DNA of 64,000 nucleotides, taken from NCBI GenBank assembly GCA_949152475.1, contig OX424566.1, forward strand, positions 10,873,177 through 10,937,176, given 5' to 3'. Under the pieces are notes generated by a model, which worked only from the letters and a program-made list of their open reading frames with translations, searched no databases and was not told the DNA's origin. How positions within the stretch are numbered: the first letter of the stretch is position 1; each line of letters opens with the position of its first letter. The DNA comes from Terebella lapidaria. Taxonomy: Eukaryota > Annelida > Polychaeta > Terebellida > Terebellidae. Positions 47,454 through 58,500 of this stretch are shown here, piece by piece. The position numbers were made by a program, and so were the translations under genes.

Positions 47454-48311
47454 GGCCTAGTGCACCAAACCGTCGTAAAACAAGCGTCGGTTGAGTGTCG
47501 GTGGAACCTACGTCCGTCGTGGAAACGTCCGTCGTGAAGTCACCGCCCGTGTGGTGTGTACCAAAAAGTCGCAAATTGGTGGTTGGTCCGACGCGTCGGC
47601 GTGCCTACCGACGGATCCGTGCATACTTATTCGAGTTTTGGTTATCAAGATTATCAGTTTTAACAGTCAAAATGCATAGTATACGGATGGCTGGTGTAGG
47701 AAATATACGCCCAGTATGATTCTGGAAAGGTATAGTGTGGACATTAAATTATACAAACAATTAATTTAACAACTCCTGTTGCATTGTGTAGCTGCAAGCA
47801 TAAACTATTGTACAACTATTGTGTACACTGAGTTTGGGTATCAATATATCGAAGTATTTGGAAAAAATATATAAAACAAATGATATTTAAAACAAATGAT
47901 ACAGTATATAAAACAAATGATACAGTTTCATAATTTGAGTTTTCTCCGCTCTCAATGCAACCATCCTAACAGCGCATGTGTTAGCATAATTATACTGATA
48001 CTCTGCAATCATTAAAATTTTGATAACAGCTCGTTCCCAACGCTATCAGAGTGTTTTGTGAATATATCACGCAGATAAGAAATATTTTACTCCACTTACA
48101 TTGTATGGTACACGATTTCAAAAGTTGTACGACCCATCTACGACTGCTCAGTAGGAGTCGCAGATTTTACGTCCAGTGGACGTTAGTTTTCAACGACCGA
48201 CAGCTCGGTGCAAACCAACTTTCTGACCGACGCAGAATCCACGACGGACGTTGGTGTTTTTACGACGGACGTTGTCACCGACGCTTCACCGACGATTTGG
48301 TGCACTAGGCC
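47454..48311. mobile_element. TIR element, 858 bp
   Basis: Left end ggcctagtgcaccaaaccgt and right end the complement with one mismatch over 22 bases (48290-48311). Inner arms also share cgtcgg/ccgacg words (ccgtcgtggaaacg, cgacggacgttg). It looks like a non-autonomous DNA transposon with long inverted subterminal repeats. No transposase frame. Confidence 0.78.
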
Positions 48312-49740
48312 GCCGGTCTGCAGTCTGTGGATTCTGCATACAATTATTGGTGTTTGGAATGTACGAAGCTTCAAACATCACAGTACATGTTGCTTTGACA
48401 AACTATAGAGCGATGCTAATTTGTAAACAGAAATTCTGATGTCTGATATTCCTACTCTGGGAACACGTGATTTGAAGTACTCGGGGCTGTTAGAGGCTCG
48501 TCGGGAAGACGGTCGGAAACGTATGATTTTTCTTCATTTGGACATAGCGGAAAAAGTAGTGTGTCACCATGTGACGAAACCAACTTTGTATTCCTGACCA
48601 GTGATGTAGCTCTCAGAAACGATGAATAATATGCTGAGTTTTTCCCCCCTTATATAGTGATATGGGGGGTCCGAAGTGGGACAATTTACATTGATTTATA
48701 TAGGGCCTTCTAACCCAGGTGCGTAGTCCTGAAGGAGGTATAGGGGTTCCGGCGCCGTTGCCATATGATGTTTTCTGAGAACACTTGGGATGCTTTCTGG
48801 AGACTTCTGGGAATATTGCATGGCTTTTTGGGGTGCTAAACAGAGGGCAAATATGTACGGGATTCATGGTTTCATGGTGTGGGTGGCTTACGGTGCCCCC
48901 ACGGTGCTTACGGTGACAAAATTTTGTATTTATGTGTTTTCTATGGCAATTGCAATGCATTCTGGTGTTACATTTTGGTATATTTTTTTTGGTACTGACG
49001 CTAGATCTGAAGCTTAACGTTAATGCAGGGTCCTAGTCTAAACCTTGACCGAGTGTAGCCTTTCTATATTGTAAAACCCGGTGACTTAATTAGTCTAAAC
49101 CTCGTCACTGTGTAATCTGGAAATATTGCATATATTTTGTGAGTGATTATCTGATCGTCGTATATTGGTAATAAAACCCAGTCGTCTTTTATTTATTAAT
49201 ATATGTCTTCAGCACTTTTCTCTAACCAGAGAAATACTATGGAATTGCGGACGTTCCACCAGTAATTGTCTACAGCGTTCGGACACAGAGACGAGGAGAG
49301 GTACTGCACAAGAACTATATGAAAAATTAACACAACGAGAGAAAATAAACAGCAAACAAAAACACGGCACCAAATCGTAAACCGCTACACTGCACTCGCT
49401 CGCTTGCGCCTTTCCTGATACTATTGAATTTGTGGTCCAGGAGCGCCAAATTCCTAACTACATTTCTGGTCCAGTGTAAATTCCTGAATTCGCGTTTCCA
49501 TGAGGTTATGGCAGCCTGTGAGTGACGGGTAGCAGGCAATGCATTCAATCTTATGCATGCATTTTTACCGTTTTGAAATGCCGGATATGGATTCGCACGC
49601 AACTTTAGGCCTACACACATAAAAATGATAGTTAATGCTGACAGTTTGAATTGAAGAAATGAGTCAATGTAGCGAAACCTCCGGTTGCAAAATATTTGTC
49701 AGTTTGTTTTGACATCTGCTCTCATCAGATCAACCTGAAA
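48312..49740. other. Spacer, no gene seen
   Basis: Contains short repeats near 48880-48920 (gcttacggtg three times). The 115-codon minus frame at 48613-48960 lies over low-complexity sequence and is not supported. Confidence 0.4.
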
Positions 49741-49756
49741 TTTTGATTGAAAATGA

Positions 49757-50130
49757 CACTAGTATCAAGCCGCAAATTTTCACCAAATTTAAGACTTCTA
49801 TCTCGAGAAATGAAAAACAAGGTAAATACTCCAATGTTAAATTTCAGCCTTAAGTTGAAATTTAGGTATGCACGCAAAAAGTTTTCGAAGTTTGTGTTAT
49901 ATATAGCTTCAAAATTAGCAGATTTACTTGATTTACACTGACTATGATTCATACTCCAAATCAACGCAATAAGTTCATTCTATAAGGCATAAACATGATA
50001 AAACCCTGAACTTTTTAGAGTCTATTAGATCTATTTTGGACTGAAATTTAACATAGGGGAAGATTGCCATTTTTTTCATTTTCTGGAATAAAATTCTGGA
50101 ATCCAGTGAAAAAATGCGGCTTGATACTCA
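49757..50130. repeat. MITE-like element A, copy 1
   Basis: Ends agtatcaagccgc and gcggcttgatact are inverted. Homologous, at roughly two thirds identity by eye, to 58757-59120. Inside, tgttaaatttcagcc pairs with gactgaaatttaaca, so a nested fold is possible. Confidence 0.7.
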
Positions 50131-51853
50131 ATTGAGCAATGCAAAAATTTCAAATTGATCGGATGGTCCAAAAATAAAACTAGAGCCGCAAAGCGTGTTT
50201 CATTGATACACGAACTTGACTGTAGATCTCTAGCATGGATCTACTCAGACTACCAGGATGTTCCATGGAAAGTTGGAAACAAAATTTCAGGTACATTGTA
50301 CGCGCCACTCCGTGAACGTGCCACAGAGATGTAGAATCTAGATCTATGCTGATGTTTTTCAGCTGATATTTTGTGTGATGTGAATCGTGAGTGGTATCGT
50401 GATATAACCATACGTACAACATCTCGGGTCAAATGCCCAGTTTCCTTCAAATTGTCAGAATTATGTCCATCAAAATATAAATGGTCCTTTCCACTGAATT
50501 TCCTGCCGCTGGCAAGCTGAGACAGGCGAGTGTCGCCCAAAGCATTTGATGTGGCCTGAATATTTTGGTTTCCATGTCAACAGACATTGTTTATGCTGGG
50601 CGCTTGATGGAAGAGTCCACTAGGATGATCTGCGTAGGGAACGTGGGTAGGGAATGGGAACGTCCCCCAATTTAAACTTGTTCATCAGTCAGCACCCATG
50701 CCTCGATCAACGGTATATTTTAGATTGATACTTACATTCAACGGTATATTTCTTCTGATCTATACGGAGCCCCTAAACCGCCACACTTTTGTGGAGAAAA
50801 AAATAAATACTTTGGTTTGCAACAAAAATTACTTCGTTCCATCGATGAATTGCTCTGTTCTCACGGTACTTCTCTCCGTTCTGACGATAAAATCTTCAAT
50901 TGATCAATAAATTTCTTCATTTCAACAATAATATCAAGTGTTTTGATATTGCACATACCGTAGGCACGAATGTTATTTTATTCAATTTCAATAATATCGT
51001 GTAAAATTTCAGGACGTGATTGTTTTTTATGGTGATAATTACTTCACTTCATTGGCAACTTATTCACAATTCACACAAAATTGATATATAGATAACGTTC
51101 AATTAATATTTTTAAGAATAACGCGAAATATGATTTGTTGAGGTGCATGTGTGAAGGGGGGGGGGAGGGTATAGGCGTTATAAAGAAAACAAGAAACACC
51201 AGTATTTGACAACAATTGTGTGCTACACTGGGTAGGACCTGTCCAGCGAGGATTTGGTGGCTTTCGAGCAAGTCCATGGTGGCTTGGCGAGTGCCCCTGG
51301 TGGTTTGCTGTGTTGGTAGAGGGATGGTGTATGACCACACGTGATTCGTTAATATGGCAAGTGTATTTCATTGCTTTTCAGGGTAGATTGAATTACATTT
51401 TCCATATATATTGAAATAAAGAGATGTAAGGTACTAGAATTACAATGTTTGTTGCTATTAAAAGAGGAATGTGGTAAATCACAATAACATTATCCATCAC
51501 CGTTTATTGTCACTTTATTTCTTCATATCCTGACCTTTTTATAAAGAACCAAACATTTAATTTGATGACTAAATATCTTTGTGATGCATAAACATCAGTA
51601 TTATTGCCCAACTTAGGGGTTTTGCAGAGATGAATGGGTATTTAGGAAGCCCATGGTGGTTTGCTAATGTCCATGGTGGTAATTGAGAAATCCATGGTGG
51701 TTGCACGAGCGAAATACGAAGTTCAGGTGGCTTTTGAGCAACCTGTTATTTGGAAATATTATTTAGAAGACAACTCTGTACTCTGTATTGCATGTATTGT
51801 ATATAAACCGCATAACAAACACACATACATCTTTACGGCATCTTCTTCTTCAA

Positions 51854-52274
51854 GGACTTGCATGCATGGAGATGCTATCACTGTAAAGTCAAGGTCGGGG
51901 GTGAGCAACAGACAGTACAACACTGCCTTCGAAGTCACCCAGAACAGAAAGTCTCTGCTCTGAGCCCCTTCACACATGAAGGTAGGACAAAATACAAGAC
52001 TGTGCATTTTAATATCACAGCTGGAGATTTTGCAGAAACGCCTTCAAAAGCAGTGGTGGATAGTTCTAGTGGAAACCTGACACTGACATGTCCAGAAGGA
52101 TCGTTACTGACAATTCCCCCTCACAAGCTGCAAAAGACCAGCACTCCCATGAAACACACGTCTCAGAGAGCCTTATTCGTGTCAGAAGATGAGCAGCTGC
52201 AACACGGAATTCGAAATTACCTTTGGATTTTTTTGATATTTCAATTATTGCTAATTTCATGTGATTCTTGTTGA
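51854..52274 (+). CDS. C2H2 zinc-finger exon inside the inverted-repeat element
   Basis: No ATG starts this frame; the pyrimidine-rich acceptor cttcttcttcaag before GACTTGC fits an internal exon. Reads DLHAWRCYHCKVKVGGEQQT VQHCLRSHPEQ: C-x2-C-x12-H-x4-H, a classical C2H2 finger, then PFTHEGRTKYKTVHFNITAG and NLTLTCPEGSLLTIPPHK. Similar 'CYHC..H...H...Y+tlHF' heads occur on transposon-encoded proteins of cnidarians and molluscs (memory, not checked). Frame ends at 52274 after a hydrophobic run that may be intronic. Probably the DNA-binding head of the element's own, now incomplete, protein. Confidence 0.6.
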
Positions 52275-53516
52275 AAAAATGAAATGAAAAATGGGGGTCC
52301 CCATGTTGGTTTTTTCATGATCTGCGCCTGAAACAACTAGATCGGCTCATCAGTTTCATCATTTTGTCAATTACGTTTCTAACCCAGAAATGACGAGGTC
52401 TCATGTAACACGGCGTACATTTATGCTTGCAGCACTCCGATACTTTTTCAGATTATCATGAAAATCTTTGGAACTTTTGAAATAATATATCAATGGCATA
52501 AGTAAATTAAAAAGTCGAAGTTACTATGTGTGATTTTATCAATCGATGCTCGAACTGTGGGTCCCCACGCCGTCACATTGAATTCGTTTGGATAATCGGT
52601 ATTCGCTTCGGTTGATTCATCATCCATAATAAAAATTTGGCCTTTAGAATTTCTTCAATTTTGCCCAGATGTCACTTGGGATGTGTAGATTATAATTATG
52701 GAATAAAATTCGGGGGTTTTCAATTGAAAACGAATAAACAGTCGCAGAAGAAAAACCATACGGGCGAATCTTTCAATATTTTGCTTAAATATAAAATGGG
52801 ATGTGCACATGAAATTAAGGAAATAAAGTATGGGGGTCACTGCAGTAAAATTTTCACAACGTGCGATTGAACACTGCATGTAGGACTATCAGCCACGTGC
52901 TTATTCTGTCGTCGGGCATTGATACATGCCTGCAATAGCCTCGAGAGGTACGTTTATTGCACTAAGAATGAACAAACACAATTTGTTTTCTTCAAGTAAC
53001 CGTATACATCCAATGACCACAGGTTTCAGTTCCTATAAACAGTTATTCCTGTGCGGTTTGCATGGACTATTACAAGATGCTCTACATCATTATCGATAGC
53101 CACCACGGACAGGCTCTTTTTCCACCATGGGCTTCAGTTATTGCCTCAAAAAACCACCATGGGCTCACAATTTATTTTTTCAAAGTTTGTATAAGTCTTA
53201 CGCCACTCATGCTTCATTAACTACGTTTATTTCGTGTTGCAAACATATATCACATACTTCAAAATACATATTGTTAAAAATTTCAAGATATTTAATGATG
53301 AAATATTGATTTGAGTATACAATGTGATATTTCTTGTTATTTGTCTATAAATCACATATTTTTGATGTTTATTGAAAACTTTCATCAACTACACGATGTC
53401 CCTGTTGTAGGTGTATTGTTTTATAGTCCTTATGAAACCAATATATGTCATTAATTGTGCTCCAAACCCAGTGCCCACCTGGCAGCTCCTCGGTCAAACC
53501 AGCCACCACGGGCACT
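52275..53516. other. Interior of the inverted-repeat element, no further gene seen
   Basis: AT-rich; no transposase core recognised, which suggests a deletion derivative. Confidence 0.45.
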
Positions 53517-53926
53517 CAGCAAACCACCAGGGGCACTCGCCAAGCCACCATGGACTTGCTCGAAAGCCACCAAATCCTCGCTGGACAGGTCCTACCCAGA
53601 GGCTATGGGAGTGGGGAGGGAGGGGGGCTGGGGGTTATACACTTCGGACGCGAACTATGCCAGTTAATATTTAAATTGATATTTCTGTATTGGACGTTGT
53701 ATATTCTGCGCTATTTTTCTTTTACTGAATACAGGAACATTATTAGCCTTCACGACGTGGATCGACTGATATGGGCACTTAGCAACCAACTTTTGACCAG
53801 AGAGCTTCTCTTCACTACTGTTGGTATAAACCACTTATCATATACCTGAGCAATAATCACACTGATAAGTACTAATCGGCACTGTGCATTAAGAGTTTTG
53901 TAGTGTGCATTATGGAAATACGATAT

Positions 53927-53972
53927 GTGCATTATGGCGTGCCATAATGCACTCTAAGATGATCACGTGATC
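53927..53972. repeat. Two adjacent palindromes
   Basis: gtgcattatggc and gccataatgcac with a 2-base centre (53927-53952), then atgatcacgtgatcat. The gtgcattatg word recurs at 53885, 53904 and in the big hairpin at 58.5 kb. Confidence 0.8.
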
Positions 53973-54162
53973 ATGTTTATTGTTGTGACGTTTGTCTCGT
54001 GCGGAATGACATTTCAGTCACATTCGTGTTGGTAGATCTAGCATGACAACACCTTTCTGAAATATTGGGTCTACATGGTCATACAATACACCAAAAGAAA
54101 GCTTGAAGCTTCAGGAAAACAAATATGTAACGAAATTGACTGTAGGTATTGATGCACTGTAG

Positions 54163-54293
54163 GTATTGATGCAGAGGTGCTACAGAATTTCAAAGAGGGA
54201 TACCGTCAGGTCCTTCTGAAGACAAAAATTAGGGAAAAGTCCAAAAAAGTGAAGCTCGCTGTTTACTCACAAACAAAACGGGATAATACATAG
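54163..54293 (+). pseudogene. Exon-like fragment cut by Penelope insertion
   Basis: After tgcactgtag the frame reads IDAEVLQNFKEGYRQVLLKT then KIREKSKKVKLAVYSQTK and ends exactly where the Penelope-like 3' end starts (54291). 'VKLAVYS' after a helical 'vl..f..gyrqvL' stretch resembles the VRLAV segment of the class-V aminotransferase-like exon at 33.1 kb, but the match is short. It may be a second family member broken by the insertion, or chance. Confidence 0.3.
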
Positions 54294-55013
54294 ACGTGGA
54301 ATCAATACCCAGTATTAAGTATTCCGCGCAAACAAAACAGGGTCCGTTATCCAATCTCAGAGTCCGGGGACAGAAAGTCATATCAGGCATACGAAGTGAG
54401 AGAAAACAAAAATGACAGGGAAACTCATGAACCCCCCAAAATGGCCATTAGGAGGTGAAATCAGGTGTTCCGGAAAGAGTGAGCATTTCCTGCCCCACTA
54501 GTGGCACCCGTCATGGATTCCCCAAAATTAACATGAAAATAGATCTAGTTGCATGGCAGACATGGATTTGCTGTATTTATCAACCAGATCATGATGACGT
54601 CCATAGAATTTCTTAAACGCAGCTATAAGTCTTGGAAAAACATATCCTTGTCGCAGCAGTTTAGAGACTAGCTGGGCACTTCGATAGACAAAGTCCTCAT
54701 ATTTGCAACTAGCTCTGGAATAGCGTATAAGTTGAGAAACAAACACACCATATGCCGGTGACATAGGAATGTTGCTGCTTAGAAAAGGGAAATTGACTAT
54801 GGAAAAATTGAAATCATCACGTTTGTCATATAATTTAGTTGACAGGTTAGAATCATTATCAATCTCCAACCTCAGGTCTAGATAGTTGGAAAAATTAGCG
54901 GAGTCTGTAGTATCCTTAATTTCAAGTTCCTTAGGATATATGACATCCAAATAATCACCAAACTTGGGATTATTTAGCGACAATACATCATCTATGTATC
55001 GGAAAGTGAAATT
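54291..55013 (-). mobile_element. Penelope-like retroelement, copy 2 (severely 5' truncated)
   Basis: Almost identical to 40201-40926, in the same orientation. Identity stops at gaaattaa (55013), just upstream of FTFRYIDDV. Only the last ~160 codons remain (frame 54528-55013), so motifs A and B are gone. A few substitutions separate the copies (for example STKLYDK versus STRLYDK). Confidence 0.9.
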
Positions 55014-55047
55014 AACTATTTCAGGGCTTGAAAATATTCAATATTAA

Positions 55048-55360
55048 TTACTTTACACATTGCAACATCATACACACTAAAAATATATGACGTTGGTGAT
55101 GATCACTGTGCCCAAAGTTGTCAAATTTGCCCTCATCAGGCCTATAGAAGTAGAACAAGTGATCACTGAAGCCATTTCTGACAAAATTCCAGTCACAAAA
55201 AATCGTTTTATTTGTAGCACAATGCCTAAGGTACTCCTTTAGTGCAATGTTATCAAAGTTCAATAAAAAAATCTTATGAGATATGCCCAAAATAGACTTT
55301 TTCTCTGATGTCTCCAAAAAACGATAGCCAAGCTTGTTTACATGGGCGATAATAGGGGCT
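55048..55360 (-). CDS. Possible exon, unknown protein
   Basis: Open frame without ATG: EAPIIAHVNKLGYRFLETSE, then SILGISHKIFLLNFDNIALK and EYLRHCATNKTIFCDWNFVR, stop at 55048. Protein-like composition. An upstream stop near 55380 means it must begin by splicing or be a fragment. It faces away from the recombinase gene at 55.6 kb. No family recognised. Confidence 0.3.
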
Positions 55361-55379
55361 TCAAGTGCCGACCAATACT

Positions 55380-55632
55380 AAACAGATGGCGGAAGTGCAG
55401 ACGAAACACGACAGGCCCCTCATTTTGAAGCAATTTCCCAAGCAGCAAATATGCTATGTAAAAGACTTTCTAATTGGTCGAAAATGACCGTAGCATGACC
55501 CCACCCAAATCTGGTTCAACGAGCTTCACTTTTTTCGCTCCCGCGAAAACCTGCTTGCGCGCGCCGCCTAGCGGAGTGTTGTCATGCTAGTGTTGGGCAG
55601 CTCTGAAACAGGGCGTTCTGCAGGCCTTGAAA
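55380..55632 (+). promoter_or_regulatory. Probable promoter region of the recombinase gene
   Basis: Contains agatggcggaagtgc (55386-55400), which joins a YY1-like ATGGCGG and an ETS-like GCGGAAGTG, and a CpG-rich stretch at 55545-55575 (gcgcgcgccgcctagcgg), rare in this AT-rich window. Role inferred from motifs and position. Confidence 0.4.
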
Positions 55633-56326
55633 ATGGCAGAAGCTCAAGTTAATGCGCTAGTTAACCGTATAATGGAACTGGATGTTATAATACAACAACA
55701 AGATCTTGAGAATGCAGAAGTGGATAATCATGTAGAACCGGCTGAAGGATCCAAACTTCAAGTTCAAGTTGCAGGTGATCGTGATGACGATGATCATGAA
55801 CCTGAGCCTGAGGGCAGTGAGGCTGATGAACAGCCAGATGATGCTGACAGGGATGATCCCTTCATGTATGATGCCGACGCAGCGGTGGACGACAGCGACA
55901 CTCTTGAGTATGTGAAAGCACTGAAAAACAACAACACTGTACGGAAAACCGCGAGTGACATCAAACATTTTCGTAAGTTTTTGACACTGCAGAACATTAA
56001 TGACGCTGTACCAGTCGAGAGTATTCCCCCAGAAAGGCTCGATTGCTTGATAGCAAAATTTCTTATGCTTGCTAAGAAAGACGATGGATCAGAATATGAA
56101 CCTACGACTATTGACGGGTTTTATGCATCACTAACACGATATCTGAAAGATCACCGCTATGAAGAAAATTTGAAAACATCAGATGCCTTCAAGCACAGCA
56201 GAGATGTTCTATCAGCGAAAAGAAAAGATCTGAAGTCCAAGGGATTGGGAAACCGAAAACGGAAGGCGGAACCACTAACAGATACCGAAATTAGCAAGCT
56301 TTGGGAAAGCGGAGTCCTTGGATCAG
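55633..56326 (+). CDS. Recombinase exon 1: acidic head and core-binding domain
   Basis: About 231 codons. Residues ~35-85 are Asp/Glu-rich; from ~95 on, TVRKTASDIKHFRKFLTLQN and TTIDGFYASLTRYLKDHRYE are the N-terminal DNA-binding (SAM-like) helices of tyrosine recombinases; GLGNRKRKAEPLTDTEISKL ends in LWESGVLGS, the family's run-in to box I. Donor GATCAG|GTTAGT is good. Confidence 0.85.
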
Positions 56327-56515
56327 GTTAGTGAATAATTATAATATGTTCAGTGAATGATTTATGACACATGTAGCTAAATTCATGTTAATCTATGAAA
56401 GGGGAAATCATAGATCTATGTGTAAAAATCAAATTATTATACGATTACACTTTTTTTTTTGGTCTAGCGAGGTTTAATTTGGATATCGTACTATTGACCG
56501 AGGTTTCACCCTCAG

Positions 56516-56726
56516 GGCATCATCAACACTCTCTACCTGGCAATGGCGATGGGTTTTGGGACTCGCGGCCGTCAAGAACATCAATCCATGCTGTGGGGAG
56601 ATGTTGAGCTGTTAAAATCATCAAACGGACAGGAGTACTTGACGTTTACAGAACGGACTACGAAAACAGGTCAGGGCAATGCAGGGGCAGGTGTGAAGCA
56701 AGCTCCGAAAATATATGCACAACCAG
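56516..56726 (+). CDS. Recombinase exon 2: box I
   Basis: Acceptor at 56515 (accctcag) or 56502 (gaccgag); neither gives the phase 1 entry the donor at 56326 demands. Reads GIINTLYLAMAMGFGTRGRQ then EHQSMLWGDVELL, TFTERTTKTGQG and APKIYAQPG. The Arg in GTRGRQEH is the box I catalytic residue. Donor ACCAG|GTTCTG. Confidence 0.75.
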
Positions 56727-56990
56727 GTTCTGTATTATTTCTTCGTATTTCGTTCACATCAAGTATGGTGAAATATATCAACTACACGCTAGACCACAAT
56801 AAATATGAAAAAAAAAACATCCAGCATCATGAAAAACCCCAATGGAGTAGATTTTGTACATTTCTGATTAATTATGGTTACATGATGGGGAAATTTCATC
56901 AGGATGCATACCATGATCAATATCATAGTTATATATCGGATCGAGCCTGGAGGTATCTTCATTCAATTTTAAAATGTTCTTTTTTTGCAG
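56727..56990 (+). other. In-frame intron of the recombinase gene
   Basis: 264 nt (88 codons), GT..AG with a tttcttttttttgcag-type end, and no in-frame stop. Splicing joins IYAQPG to NHRCPVEIYK, as the family expects; retention would add 88 codons that match nothing. Confidence 0.75.
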
Positions 56991-57690
56991 GGAATCATCG
57001 GTGTCCAGTTGAGATTTATAAGATTTACCAATCACATCGACCAACCACTGATCCTGAATCAAAGTTCTACCTCACGATAAATCACAATCCACAGGGAGAC
57101 ATATGGTACAAGAAGCAGCCCATGGGTGTGAACAAAATTGGAAATCTGCTGAAAAAAACATGGCTACAGCTGCAAACTTGGAGGGCAGGAAAACAAACCA
57201 CAGTGCAAGGCACACTGTAGCGAAATCTCTCAAAAAAGCAGGTATTCCTGACACTGACATAATAAAACTTACTGGACACAAGACCGTTCAAGGACTTGTT
57301 CCATACACAGACCAAGATGAAGAAGATCAACAAAAAATCAGTTCTGAAATCACAAAAAAAAATCACACAGTATGAAGTAGAGACCTCTACCCTAGATACC
57401 CACTTCCAAGAAAAACCTAGAAGGGAAATCTTCGCTCAAGCTCCATCCCAGTATCCCAGCAGCCTCGCACAAGCTCCAGTTCAGTCTTCAGGCATCGGCA
57501 CACAAGCTCCATCTCTGCATCCAAGCATCCTAGCACAACCTCCAGTTCAGTCTTCAGGCATCGGCACACGAGCTCCGTCTCTGCATCCAAGCAGCCTAGC
57601 ACAAGCTCCAGTTCAGTCTTCAGGCATCGGCACACAAGCTCCATCTCTGCATCCAAGCATCCTAGCACAAGCTCCAGTTCAGTCTTAGGC
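56991..57690 (+). CDS. Recombinase exon 3: box II, Tyr and start of tail
   Basis: RCPVEIYKIYQSHRP, QPMGVNKIGNLLKK, then (other frame) MATAANLEGRKTNHSARHTV, KSLKKAGIPDTDIIKLTGHK and GLVPYTDQ. HSAR supplies the His and Arg of box II; GH and the Tyr of VPYT complete the active site. The middle segment (57159-57353) is read one frame off from both sides. Confidence 0.75.
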
Positions 57691-57885
57691 ATCAGCACAC
57701 AAGCTCCATCTCTGCATCCAAGCAGCCTAGCACAAGCTCCAGTTCAGTCTTCCGGCATCGGCACACAAGTTCCATCTCTGCATCCAAGCAGCCTAGCACA
57801 AGCTCCAGTTCAGTCTTCCGGCATCGGCACACAAGTTCCATCTCTGCATCCAAGCAGCCTAGCACAAGCTCTGTCTTCGTATCAA
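57440..57885 (+). repeat. 66-bp coding minisatellite in recombinase tail
   Basis: Period 66 bp, 22 residues: APVQSSGIGTQAPSLHPSSL AQ, about seven copies with few changes. One copy has lost a C (gtcttaggc for gtcttcaggc near 57687), which stops the frame. The repeats are Ser/Pro/Gln-rich and likely disordered. Confidence 0.9.
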
Positions 57886-58361
57886 CGTCCAGGCATCACT
57901 GCACAGGATCTGGATCATGGTGAAATGTCGTTCCAAAAGGAGAATGACATGTGGTCCATTGACATTCCAGACCAAGTTTTGGTGGCCATGGACCAATCCA
58001 GCAATGTAAATAACTCATCAGATTATCAAAATCATCCCAAGTCATTCTATATCAGTTTCGCTGGTGCAAACATTCAAAACATGTACATCGGACAATAATT
58101 AAGTTGTTCAACTAGAATCTGGTTAAGTTGTTTAACTAGTATTGGGCTAGTATTCTTTAGGACAAGTGCTGAGTTTTGTGAAATAAATTAATATTCATGG
58201 ACGTCATTACATTCTTTTTTTAATGTTAGTCATTAAGCAGTAAATGTACATGACTATTATTATGCTGAAAGGTTGTTCGAACAGTTGAATATATAACATG
58301 CAAATATGTTGGTGACAAATGTGAAGAAATGTTTAATGAATACCTCAATTATTTTGATAAT

Positions 58362-58500
58362 TGATTCCTTGATGCTTTCTTCGAAGAACAAGTATATGAT
58401 GAAGGTATTATGATAAATATTTTAATACATATTTTGATGATTTCTTCCTTGATGCTTTCTTTAAAGGACAAGTATAAGATGAAGGTATTATGATAAATAT
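58362..58500. repeat. Tandem ~95-bp duplication
   Basis: ttccttgatgctttctt, then acaagtat...gatgaaggtattatgataaatat, occurs twice (58365 and 58447) with several changes. Lies between the recombinase stop and the large hairpin. Confidence 0.8.

Larger units (their letters stand above)
51228..53599. mobile_element. Element with identical 83-bp terminal inverted repeats
   Basis: 51228-51311 and 53517-53599 are exact reverse complements over 83 bases (ctgggtaggacctgtccagc at the left end). Interior subterminal copies of the ccatggtggttt word (51650-51705; inverted at 53100-53165) extend the symmetry. A C2H2 exon lies inside. Perfect arms mean recent movement, recent duplication or ongoing gene conversion. 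Superfamily not recognised. Confidence 0.88.
55633..58098 (+). pseudogene. Crypton-type tyrosine recombinase (DUF3504-like) with introns and frame breaks
   Basis: ATG at 55633 (aaaATGG). Blocks: acidic N-terminus, core-binding helices to LWESGVLGSG (donor at 56326), then GIINTLYLAMAMGFGTRGRQ EH (box I Arg), donor 56726, acceptor 56990, RCPVEIYKIYQSHRP, then HSAR (box II), TGHKTVQGLVPY (Tyr), a 22-residue Pro/Gln repeat tail, and FYISFAGANIQN to stop TAA at 58098. Family: Crypton recombinases and genes derived from them (KIAA1958/ZMYM/QRICH1 type) cut and rejoin DNA by a Tyr. R...HxxR...GH...Y residues are all present. But the frame changes at A7 (57152-57158), at A9 (57354-57362) and at a lost C near 57687, and intron 1 joins out of phase. 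Either a decaying copy or sequence errors at runs; a domesticated gene cannot be excluded. Confidence 0.75.

Noticed and set aside
48613..48960. 115-codon minus-strand ORF
   Set aside because: Odd composition (His, Pro, Lys), no splice borders or domain; overlaps short repeats.
57151..57159. Programmed -1 frameshift at the A7 run
   Set aside because: The zero-frame codons would give G-AAA-AAA, not a canonical X-XXY-YYZ heptamer, and two further breaks exist; an indel is simpler.
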